From contig DASTKT010000026.1 of the NCBI GenBank assembly GCA_035715725.1, forward strand, positions 1-51,427: a stretch of DNA of 51,427 bases, read 5' to 3'. Positions 43,028 to 49,844 of the stretch are shown here, piece by piece (the stretch's first letter is position 1; each line of letters starts with the position of its first letter). The position numbers were made by a program, and so were the translations under genes. The stretch is from JADGGV01 sp035715725 (GTDB taxonomy: Bacteria > Gemmatimonadota > Gemmatimonadetes > Longimicrobiales > RSA9). The notes under the pieces are model-generated. The model had not been told where the DNA came from. It was given only the letters and a program-made list of their open reading frames with translations, and made no database searches.

Positions 43028-43644
43028 CGCCGTGCGCCGCCCGTGGCCGTCTCGGCGCGGAGCCGCCGGGACATCGCCTTGAGCACCAGGTCGCTCACGC
43101 CGCGGAGCGTGGCGAAGACGCCGTCGCCACTCACGGCGGCGGCGGCATACGACGGCATGCTGCGGAAGTTCAGGATGTCGTCCAGCTCCGCGCGCGAGAC
43201 CACGCCCGGCAGGTCTTGCTTGTTGTACTGCAGCACCAACGGAATCTCCCGGATGTCGAGGCCCTGCTCGAGCAGGTTCTCGTGCAGGTTGCGGAGGCTC
43301 TCGAGGTTCTCGCGCAGCTGCTCGCGCTGCGAGTCGGCCACGAAGACGACGCCGTCGGCGCCGCGCAGCACGAGCTTCCGCGTCGCGTTGTAGTACACCT
43401 GTCCGGGGACGGTGTAGAGCTGGAGCCGCGTGCGGAACCCGGAGATCGAGCCGAGATCGAGCGGCAGGAAATCGAAGAAGAGCGTGCGGTCCGTCTCCGT
43501 GGCCAGCGAGACCATGCCGCCCTTGCGGTCCTCCGGCACGCTGGCGTGGACGTACTGCAGGTTCGTGGTCTTCCCGGAGCGGCCGGGGCCGTAGTACACG
43601 ATCTTGCAGGTGATCTCGCGCGTCGAGTAGTTCACGAGCGACAT
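43024..43644 (-). CDS. mglA: MglA-like small GTPase
   Basis: 206 residues. P-loop GPGRSGKTTNLQ (residues 20-31), the family's MSLVNYSTREITCKIVYYG start and LATETDRTLFFDFLPLDLGSI are seen. The PM3 motif is TVPGQ, with Thr replacing the usual Asp as in Myxococcus MglA; VFVADSQ and QYNKQDLP (guanine specificity) follow. MglA sets cell polarity and gliding reversal, cycling with its MglB activator. The start overlaps the upstream roadblock stop by one base (TGATG). Three roadblock proteins lie directly upstream. Confidence 0.93.
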   Translation of the reverse strand: MSLVNYSTREITCKIVYYGPGRSGKTTNLQYVHASVPEDRKGGMVSLATETDRTLFFDFLPLDLGSISGFRTRLQLYTVPGQVYYNATRKLVLRGADGVVFVADSQREQLRENLESLRNLHENLLEQGLDIREIPLVLQYNKQDLPGVVSRAELDDILNFRSMPSYAAAAVSGDGVFATLRGVSDLVLKAMSRRLRAETATGGARR

Positions 43645-44138
43645 CAGCCGCCTCCGTCCGCCTCGGTCGGCAGCACCTGGCCGATGCCGGCCTCGAGGTC
43701 GCGCTCGAAGGCGGCCTGCGTCTCGATGGGCGCGACGGCCTGCAGTGCCGGGAGCGCGCGCACCTCGCCCACCAGGCGCTCGTAGAAGAACTGCACCACG
43801 CCGAGCGACGACTCGTCGTCGAAGATCGCGACGAGCACGAGCGTCTCGACGGGCGTGCGGAACGGCGCGAGGAAGAGCTGCCGGTCCTTCCCCTGGTTGT
43901 GCAGGTGCGTCCACCCGCCCGCCTCGGTCATCTTGGCGAGCGCGCCGGCGGCGGCGTGGGCCGCGGCGGCCAGCGAGGCGACGTTGACCACCTCGTAGCT
44001 CTTCGTGAAGCCGTACTGCGCCAGCACCTGACCGGCACCGTTCACGAGCAGGCAGGTCCGCACGCGCGACTCGCGCACGAACCGGTCCGTGGGTCCCTTC
44101 ACCGCATCGACGACGGCCGCCAGGTCCTCGCGTCTCAT
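43644..44138 (-). CDS. Roadblock/LC7-type protein (164 residues)
   Basis: It has the mixed alpha/beta MglB-like fold: RVRTCLLVNGAGQVLAQYGFTKSYEVVNVASLAAAAHAAAGAL, followed by a basic strand (DRQLFLAPFRTPVETLVLVAIFDDES) and a helix (VVQFFYERLVGEVRAL). MglB-type roadblocks activate or scaffold MglA GTPases. It is fused in frame to neither neighbour, but its start and stop overlap both (ATGA, TGATG). It is longer than the 113-residue one by an N- and C-terminal extension. I cannot tell which of the three is the GAP. Confidence 0.8.
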   Translation of the reverse strand: MRREDLAAVVDAVKGPTDRFVRESRVRTCLLVNGAGQVLAQYGFTKSYEVVNVASLAAAAHAAAGALAKMTEAGGWTHLHNQGKDRQLFLAPFRTPVETLVLVAIFDDESSLGVVQFFYERLVGEVRALPALQAVAPIETQAAFERDLEAGIGQVLPTEADGGG

Positions 44139-44476
44139 CGGAGCCCCTCCGCGGCGCGGCGGACCTCGAGGCGGACGAGCCCGAGCTGCGCCGCGGACTC
44201 GGCCACCGCGACGATCGCGACGTCTCCCGCGCCGGCGATGACGACGTGGCCGCCGTCGGCCTCGAGCTGGAGCGTCGAGAGCGCGCCGAACCCGGCCGCG
44301 GCCTGCGCCGTCCGCTTGAAGAGCGACGCGGCGAGCGCGGCGACGGCGGGCGCGGGCACGCCGGCCGCGACCTCGGAGGCCACCGGCACGCCGGCGGCCG
44401 TGTCGACGATCATGGCGCCCCGCACTCCGGGGACGCGGCTCAGCCGCTCGAGGGCGGCGGCGAGGGGCGGATTCAC
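44135..44476 (-). CDS. Roadblock/LC7-type protein (113 residues)
   Basis: A minimal roadblock domain from a GTG start (GGAG 9 bases upstream). MIVDTAAGVPVASEV resembles the conserved V-D-x-x-G-x-x-x-A pattern, then a helical stretch AVAALAASLFKRTAQAA. Two beta strands follow (LQLEADGGHVVIAGAGDVAIVAVAES) and a last helix (LVRLEVRRAAEGLR). It is closest in size to MglB. It lies between the TPR-roadblock gene and the 164-residue roadblock gene with overlaps at both ends. Confidence 0.8.
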   Translation of the reverse strand: MNPPLAAALERLSRVPGVRGAMIVDTAAGVPVASEVAAGVPAPAVAALAASLFKRTAQAAAGFGALSTLQLEADGGHVVIAGAGDVAIVAVAESAAQLGLVRLEVRRAAEGLR

Positions 44477-45390
44477 GGCTCGACTCCAAGGAAGGCGCGG
44501 GCCATCTGCGAGGCCCGGGCGGAGAGGCGCAGGACGTAGCCGGCGGGGACGTCGCTTCGGACGGCCAGGAGGACGGCGAGGTCCCCGGGGAGCGGCGTCA
44601 TGTGGACGACGGCGCGCTCCGCCTCCAGCAGCGCGCCGCGCCAATGGCCGAGCGCCAGGTACTCGGCCGTGCGCGCGGACTCGTCGATGGCGGCGCCGAG
44701 CACGGCGCCGAGCTCCTCGATGTCGCTGTCCGGCCGGCAGGTCCCGGCGAGGATCAGCCCCTGCCGATCGATCACGAGGCCGCCCAGGAACGGCGGCTCC
44801 GCGAGGAGCGGCTCGAAGACGCGGGCGGGATCTCTCACATGGGGGTGGACCTCGGCGCCCGGCGGCCCGCTCGCGGGGCCGCCGGCGGGCGCCCGGCCGG
44901 CGGAGTGGGAGAGCGGGCGAGTGGGAGAGGGGGCGATCGCCGTGTCTCCCACTCCCCCGCTCCCCCGCTCGCCCCCTCGGCCGCGAGCGGCCAGGACGGT
45001 CAGCGCCTCGCGCACGGGTCCGTCCTCCGGGCGCCGGTCGAGGGCGCGCTCGAGGTGCGGGCGGGCGCGGGCCAGCTCGCCGCGCTCGATCCAGTGGAAG
45101 CCGAGGCCGCGGTTCGCCTCGAAGTGGCCGGCGTCATGGCGCAGGATCGCGGCCCACTCGTCGCAGGCGCGGTCGCGGTCCCCAGCCTCGAGGTAGAGGA
45201 CGGCGAGGAGCGCGTGGGCCTCGAGGTGACCGGGGTTGTGCTCGAGCCCGCGCAGGCAGAGGCGGAGCGCGGCGTCGCGCCGCCCCTGCCGGCGCAGCGC
45301 GCGGGCGAGGGGGAGGAAGGCGGGAGCGCCCGGGTCGCGGGCGACCTCGTCGCTCCAGCGGCGGAGCTCCGCGGCGGCCGGATTCGTCAT
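44473..45390 (-). CDS. TPR plus roadblock/LC7 fusion protein
   Basis: 305 residues. The N-terminal part (about 1-130) contains three TPR-like helix pairs (FLPLARALRRQGRRDAALRLC, HALLAVLYLEAGDRDRACDEW, NRGLGFHWIERGELARARPHL). A low-complexity linker (about 135-175, GGERGSGGVGDTAIAPSP then TRPLSHS) sits in the middle. The C-terminal roadblock domain (about 185-305) has FLGGLVIDRQGLILAGTC, ALLEAERAVVHM and LAVLLAVRSDVPAGYVLRLS. Its linker is encoded by an inverted-repeat DNA element (44901-44980), unlike the flanking codons. It overlaps the genes on both sides. The fusion may place a GTPase regulator on the TPR scaffold. Confidence 0.82.
   Translation of the reverse strand: MTNPAAAELRRWSDEVARDPGAPAFLPLARALRRQGRRDAALRLCLRGLEHNPGHLEAHALLAVLYLEAGDRDRACDEWAAILRHDAGHFEANRGLGFHWIERGELARARPHLERALDRRPEDGPVREALTVLAARGRGGERGSGGVGDTAIAPSPTRPLSHSAGRAPAGGPASGPPGAEVHPHVRDPARVFEPLLAEPPFLGGLVIDRQGLILAGTCRPDSDIEELGAVLGAAIDESARTAEYLALGHWRGALLEAERAVVHMTPLPGDLAVLLAVRSDVPAGYVLRLSARASQMARAFLGVEP
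44895..44983. repeat. In-frame inverted-repeat element inside the TPR-roadblock gene
   Basis: Plus strand: a purine-rich arm (GAGTGGGAGAGCGGGCGAGT... up to about 44934) is followed by a pyrimidine-rich arm (CTCCCACTCCCCCGCTCCCC... from 44946). The two are near-complementary around a GGCGATCGCC centre, with internal GTGGGAGAG repeats. Its coding content is a Gly/Ser/Pro linker. Confidence 0.6.
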
Positions 45391-46514
45391 CACTTCGCTT
45401 CCTCTCCGAGGAGTTTGAGGAGCGTCTCGGCGGCGGCGAGCGCGTGCGCGATCGTCTTGCGGCGCGGGTCGCCGTCGGACAAGCGGAGATAGGCGCGCCA
45501 GGCCTGCGCCGCGCGCCGCAGCTCGCCGGTGCGGATCGCGGCGAAGCCGAGGTGATACTGCGCGTTGGCGGAGAGCGGGTCGAGGTCGGCGGCGCGCGAG
45601 AACGACTCGACGGCGGCCTTGGGCCGGCCGAGCGCCGTCATGACGCGGCCGCCGACGAGGGCGAGGTCGGGGCGCTCGGGGTAGGCGAGCTCGAGCTCGG
45701 CCAGGCGCAGCGCGGCGTCCTCGGTGGCGCCGGCGGCGAGCAGCCGCTCGACCTCCTCCGCGCCGTCCTGCACCTCGCGGGCGGCGGTGCGGCCGCGCGT
45801 CTCGCGGATCTGGATGACGCCGAGCTCGACGAGCTGGAACAGGCTCTTGGCCACGTCGAAGCTGCTGCGGCCGATGGCGGCGGCGATGTGGCGGACCTCG
45901 CGCTCGCCGTCGACCTCCGCCAGGATCTCCCAGTGCTCGGGGCGCAGCTCGAGCGGCGCCGTGTCGACGGCCTGCGGCGCAACGGCGAGCGTCGGCACCG
46001 CATCCGGCCCCGGCACCTTCGGCTCGAGCAGCGTCCATTCGTCGGTGCGGCGGGCCGTCTCCATGAGCACGGAGTCGACCTTGATGCGGGCGACGGCGCT
46101 GCCCTGCCCCGTCGGCCGCTCCTCGAAGCGGAAGTAGCCCTCGCGCCACGGGATGATCTCGTGGAGCGTCTCGGTCATCTGGAAGACGAGCGCGCGCTCC
46201 ATGTCTTCCGGCCGCACGGCCTCCTCGTCCAGGAGGATGTCCGACAACCGCTTGCTCGGGTTCTGCCGCTGCAGGTCGAGCGCGTGCTCGAGCGCGCGCT
46301 CCGTCAGCTTCCCGGCGCGCACCAGGAGCTGGCCGAGCCGGCGCGTCGAGCGGCGGCGGGCCGCGAAGATGACGGTGCCCTGGTCGAAGTGCACGACGGC
46401 CTCGTCGGTCGGCTGCTCGGCGCGAACGATCAGGATGCCCGTCTTGCGGGTCGACTCCAGGAGCTGCAGCACGTCCTGGATATCCAGTTCCTCGAGCGGT
46501 CCTTCGATGCCCAC
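45390..46514 (-). CDS. PATAN (DUF4388) plus TPR protein, smaller copy
   Basis: 374 residues from a GTG start with GGGGAG seven bases upstream. N-terminal PATAN domain (IEGPLEELDIQDVLQLLESTRKTG, VVHFDQGTVIFAARR, LGQLLVRAGKLTERALEHAL, YFRFEERPTG) to about 180, then a winged-helix-like stretch (ILAEVDGEREVRHIAAAIGRSSFDVAKSLFQLVELGV). TPR-like repeats follow (ALRLAELELAYPERPDLALVGG, AQYHLGFAAIRTGELRRAAQAW). It is a paralogue of the 540-residue protein at 39219. The gene follows the 892-residue TPR gene by three bases. Confidence 0.85.
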   Translation of the reverse strand: MGIEGPLEELDIQDVLQLLESTRKTGILIVRAEQPTDEAVVHFDQGTVIFAARRRSTRRLGQLLVRAGKLTERALEHALDLQRQNPSKRLSDILLDEEAVRPEDMERALVFQMTETLHEIIPWREGYFRFEERPTGQGSAVARIKVDSVLMETARRTDEWTLLEPKVPGPDAVPTLAVAPQAVDTAPLELRPEHWEILAEVDGEREVRHIAAAIGRSSFDVAKSLFQLVELGVIQIRETRGRTAAREVQDGAEEVERLLAAGATEDAALRLAELELAYPERPDLALVGGRVMTALGRPKAAVESFSRAADLDPLSANAQYHLGFAAIRTGELRRAAQAWRAYLRLSDGDPRRKTIAHALAAAETLLKLLGEEAK

Positions 46515-46517
46515 GTC

Positions 46518-49196
46518 TCAGCTCCCCGAACCCAGGCGGCGCAGTCCGGCGGCCGCCGCCTCGTTCCCCGGATCGAGCCGCAGCACGCGCCGGAACGCCG
46601 TACCGGCATCCGTCGCGCGCTGCGCCTGCTCCAGCACCTCCCCCAGCCGGACGAGCCCCTCCAGGTGGTATGGGTCCACCCAGAGGAGGTCGACCAGCAC
46701 GGCGACGGCCGCGTCCGCGGCGTCGCGTTCCATCTCCAGCTCCGCCAGCGACAGCGCCGCCTCGCCGTAGCTCGGCAGCAGCTCGAGCGCGGTGCGCAGC
46801 GCGGCGGCGGCGCCCTCCGTCTCGCCGGCGCGGCGCAGCAGCGTGCCGAGCCCGGCGTGCGCGGCCACGTTCCCCGAATCGAGCGCGAGCGCGCCGCGGA
46901 GCGCGCGGCCGGCGGCGTCATCGTCCCCGGCGGCCATGCAGGCGACGCCGAGCTCCGCCAGGATCCCGGCGTCCTCCGGCGCCAGCGCGCTGGCCCGCTC
47001 GAAGGCGTCCACGGCGTCGGCGGGGCGGCCGGCCGCGGCCAGGATCCGGCCGCGGACGCGCTGCGCCGCCGTGTCTGCCGGCGCCATGCGCTCGAGGCGC
47101 GCGCCGACCTCCTCGGCCTCGTCGATCCGGCCGAGCGCGTGCAGCGACGCGGCGATTCCGATCTGGGCGCGGCGCATGGCGTCGGACTCGACGTCGCCGA
47201 GCGCGGCGGCCGCGGCGCGGAACCGCTCGATCGCCTCGCCGGCCAGGCCGCGCAGGAGAAAGACGTCGCCCTGGAGGAGCAGGATCTCGGGCGCGGGGCC
47301 GCTCAGCGCGGCGTGCTGCGCGAGGAGCCCGGCGTGCTCCGGCTCGGCGTCGCGGAGCGCGGCGCCAAAGCCCGGGTCGGCGGGCGCGCCGCCCTCCAGC
47401 TCGTCGAAGATGCCGGCCAGCGCCTCGGGGTCGAAGCGGAACTCGGCGATGCCGGCGGCGTCGACGCGCTCGGCGACATCGAGCTCCGGCGCCAGCACGC
47501 TGGCTTCCTCGAACTGGAGGTCGATCAGCAGCCGGAAGCGCGGCGCCGGGAAGTAGGGGTCGAGCTCGAGCGCCCGCTTCGTCTCGCGCAGCGCGCCGGT
47601 GTAGTCGCCGAGCGCGGAAAGGGAGAAGGCGAGCTGGTAGCGGGCCTCGGCCAGCGCCGGGTCGGCGTCGACGGCGCGGACGAACGCGCGCCGTGCCTCC
47701 TCGGGGCGGCCGCTCTCCATGAGCACCGCGCCGAGCCCGGTCCAGGCCGGCGCGCAGCGCGGATCGAGCTCGAGGGCGCGCCGGAACGCCGTGATGGCGG
47801 CGCCGGGGCGCCCCTGGCGGCCCACGAGGAGGCCGAGGTTGCGCCAGACGTCGACGGGCGCGCGCTCGCCGTCGAGCGCCGCCTGGAGCGACACCTCCGC
47901 GCCGCCCGCGTCGCCGCGGTGCAGCCGGACGATGCCGAGGTTGTTGCGCGCCAGCGCGTAGGCCGGGTCCAGCTCGATCGAGCCGAGGTAGGCGGCTTCG
48001 GCCTCCTCGAGCCGGCCCTGGAGGTGCAGCGCGACGCCGCGCTCGTTCCAGAGCTTCGGGCTGGCGGCCTCGAGCGTGAGCAGGCTCTCGTAGAGGAGGA
48101 GCGCGGTCGCGGCGTCGCCGCGGAGCAGCGCCATCTCGGCCTGGGCCTGCCGGACCAGGAACGGGTCCTCGCCCCGCTCGAGGGCGAGGTCGAACTCGCG
48201 GGCGGCCTCCTCGAACAGCCCCTTCTGCCGGAACGCGAGGCCGAGGTTGTGGTGCGCCAGCGTGGCGTCCGCGACCTCGGGGTGCTCGGGGCGGTCCCCG
48301 ACCAGCTCCGCGTAGCGGCCCTCGCTGTAGCGGTCGAGGGAGAGGTTGCGCTCGGCGCGGCCGAGGCTCGGGTCCAGCTCGCTCGCCCGCGCGGCGGCGG
48401 CGGCGGCGCGGGCCTCGTCGCCCATGTCGCCGTAGATGAAGGCCAGGAGGTGGTGCGCCTCGGCGAGCCGTCCGTCCAGCGAGAGCGCCCGCTCGAGCGT
48501 CTCGCGCGCCTCGTCGACCACGCCCCAGTGGTAGAGCAGCTCGCCGGTGCGCAGCACGATGGCGGCGTTCTCCGGCGCGAGAGAAGCGGCCGCGCGGAGC
48601 TGGTGCAGCGCGGCGTCGAGGTTGCCGCGCTCGGCCTCGGCGCGCGAGAGCCGCAGGCGGAAGCGCACCTCGTCCGGCCGCAGCTCGACCACGCGGTGCC
48701 ATTCCTCGAGCGCGGCGGCGACGTCGCCGGCGTGGAGGAGCGCGCGGGCCAGCCGCTCGCGGCTGTCGACGTCGTCCGGCCGATCGGCGAGCCGCCCCTG
48801 CAGCTCGGCGACGAGCGTCTCGAAGTGGCCCGTGTGGAAGTACGCGATCTGGAGGTTGCGCTCCGCGACGCGCATGCGCGGGTCGAGGTCGAGCGCGGTC
48901 TCGAAGCGCTCGATCGCCTCGGCGTAGAGCCCCTTGTTGTAGTAGACGACGCCGAGGTTGTTGTGTGCGCCGGCGTCCGTCGCGCCGATCCTCCGGGCGA
49001 GCAGCCGCAGGATCTCGAGGTCGCGGACGGAGCGCGGCGAGGGCCGCGGCGGCGGCGCAGCCTCGCGCTCGCCGCGGAGCCCGGCGGGCTCGCGGTCCGG
49101 CGCGGGCTCGCCGTCCGGCACGGGCTCGTCCGGCGCCGTCGCCGTCCCGGCGGGAGCTGCGCCCGGCTCCCACGCCCTCGGTTCCGCCGTCGCCAC
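46518..49196 (-). CDS. Long TPR repeat scaffold protein
   Basis: 892 residues from a GTG start with GGAGG five bases upstream. After a disordered acidic/proline N-terminus (about 1-60), the rest is tandem TPRs. Representative repeats are GAHNNLGVVYYNKGLYAEAIERFETALDLDP, ALARNNLGIVRLHRGDAGGAEVSL, CAPAWTGLGAVLMESGRPEEARRAF and NVAAHAGLGTLLRRAGETEGAAAAL; there may be more than 20. No catalytic motif is seen. Such a protein would scaffold the sensory/GTPase complex. It lies 12 bases after cheC. Confidence 0.85.
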   Translation of the reverse strand: MATAEPRAWEPGAAPAGTATAPDEPVPDGEPAPDREPAGLRGEREAAPPPRPSPRSVRDLEILRLLARRIGATDAGAHNNLGVVYYNKGLYAEAIERFETALDLDPRMRVAERNLQIAYFHTGHFETLVAELQGRLADRPDDVDSRERLARALLHAGDVAAALEEWHRVVELRPDEVRFRLRLSRAEAERGNLDAALHQLRAAASLAPENAAIVLRTGELLYHWGVVDEARETLERALSLDGRLAEAHHLLAFIYGDMGDEARAAAAAARASELDPSLGRAERNLSLDRYSEGRYAELVGDRPEHPEVADATLAHHNLGLAFRQKGLFEEAAREFDLALERGEDPFLVRQAQAEMALLRGDAATALLLYESLLTLEAASPKLWNERGVALHLQGRLEEAEAAYLGSIELDPAYALARNNLGIVRLHRGDAGGAEVSLQAALDGERAPVDVWRNLGLLVGRQGRPGAAITAFRRALELDPRCAPAWTGLGAVLMESGRPEEARRAFVRAVDADPALAEARYQLAFSLSALGDYTGALRETKRALELDPYFPAPRFRLLIDLQFEEASVLAPELDVAERVDAAGIAEFRFDPEALAGIFDELEGGAPADPGFGAALRDAEPEHAGLLAQHAALSGPAPEILLLQGDVFLLRGLAGEAIERFRAAAAALGDVESDAMRRAQIGIAASLHALGRIDEAEEVGARLERMAPADTAAQRVRGRILAAAGRPADAVDAFERASALAPEDAGILAELGVACMAAGDDDAAGRALRGALALDSGNVAAHAGLGTLLRRAGETEGAAAALRTALELLPSYGEAALSLAELEMERDAADAAVAVLVDLLWVDPYHLEGLVRLGEVLEQAQRATDAGTAFRRVLRLDPGNEAAAAGLRRLGSGS

Positions 49197-49208
49197 CTGG
49201 CCTCCGGT

Positions 49209-49841
49209 CTAGCGAAGGTTCATCGCGCGCAGGATCGCCCCGAGCGATTCCGTCTCGGGGATCAGGAGGAAGTGCGCCCGGAGCGGCTCGGAGCGCTCCG
49301 AGATGTAGAGCTGCGTGTCGATGCAGAGCACGTATTCGCCGGTGTCGCCGAAGCCGAGGTAGCTGGCGCTCAGGATCGCGCCGGCCTTGTCGATGGCCAG
49401 CGCCGGCACGGACATGATGAGCACCATGCCCAGGAACTCGGAGAGCGCGTTCAGGCAGGCGCCGACGACGATGTTGCCGACCTCGTTGAGGAGCGAGCGC
49501 TCGAGGTCGCCGAACCCGGCGGGGAACGGCACCTGCTCGCGGCCGAGGAGCATCCCGGCCAGGCGGGAGGCGCTGTCCGCCGGGAAGATCTGGACGGTGC
49601 GCCCGGGCGCATCGCCGAGGACCCGCATGAGCACGGCGGCGATCGCCTCGTCGGCGTCGCCGGTCATCTCCGGCACGTCCTCCAGCCGGACGATGCGGAT
49701 GACCGGGATGGTCACGGAGATGCGCCGGTTCGTCATCTGCGAGAGCGCCGTCGCCGCATGCGCCGCGCCGATGTTCGCCACCTCCCGCAAGCCATCCAGC
49801 TCGAGGGCGTCGAGCGCCCGGATGTCGATCATCGCTTCCAT
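49209..49841 (-). CDS. cheC: CheC-type phosphatase
   Basis: 210 residues. CheC family, with two conserved active-site patches: REVANIGAAHAATALSQM and LLNEVGNIVVGACLNAL (E-x-x-N pattern each). The N-terminal part matches family members starting LDGLREVANIG. CheC dephosphorylates CheY and binds CheD, which is also encoded here. It starts three bases after the cheA stop. A second ATG three codons later is possible. Confidence 0.88.
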   Translation of the reverse strand: MEAMIDIRALDALELDGLREVANIGAAHAATALSQMTNRRISVTIPVIRIVRLEDVPEMTGDADEAIAAVLMRVLGDAPGRTVQIFPADSASRLAGMLLGREQVPFPAGFGDLERSLLNEVGNIVVGACLNALSEFLGMVLIMSVPALAIDKAGAILSASYLGFGDTGEYVLCIDTQLYISERSEPLRAHFLLIPETESLGAILRAMNLR

Positions 49842-49844
49842 CCG

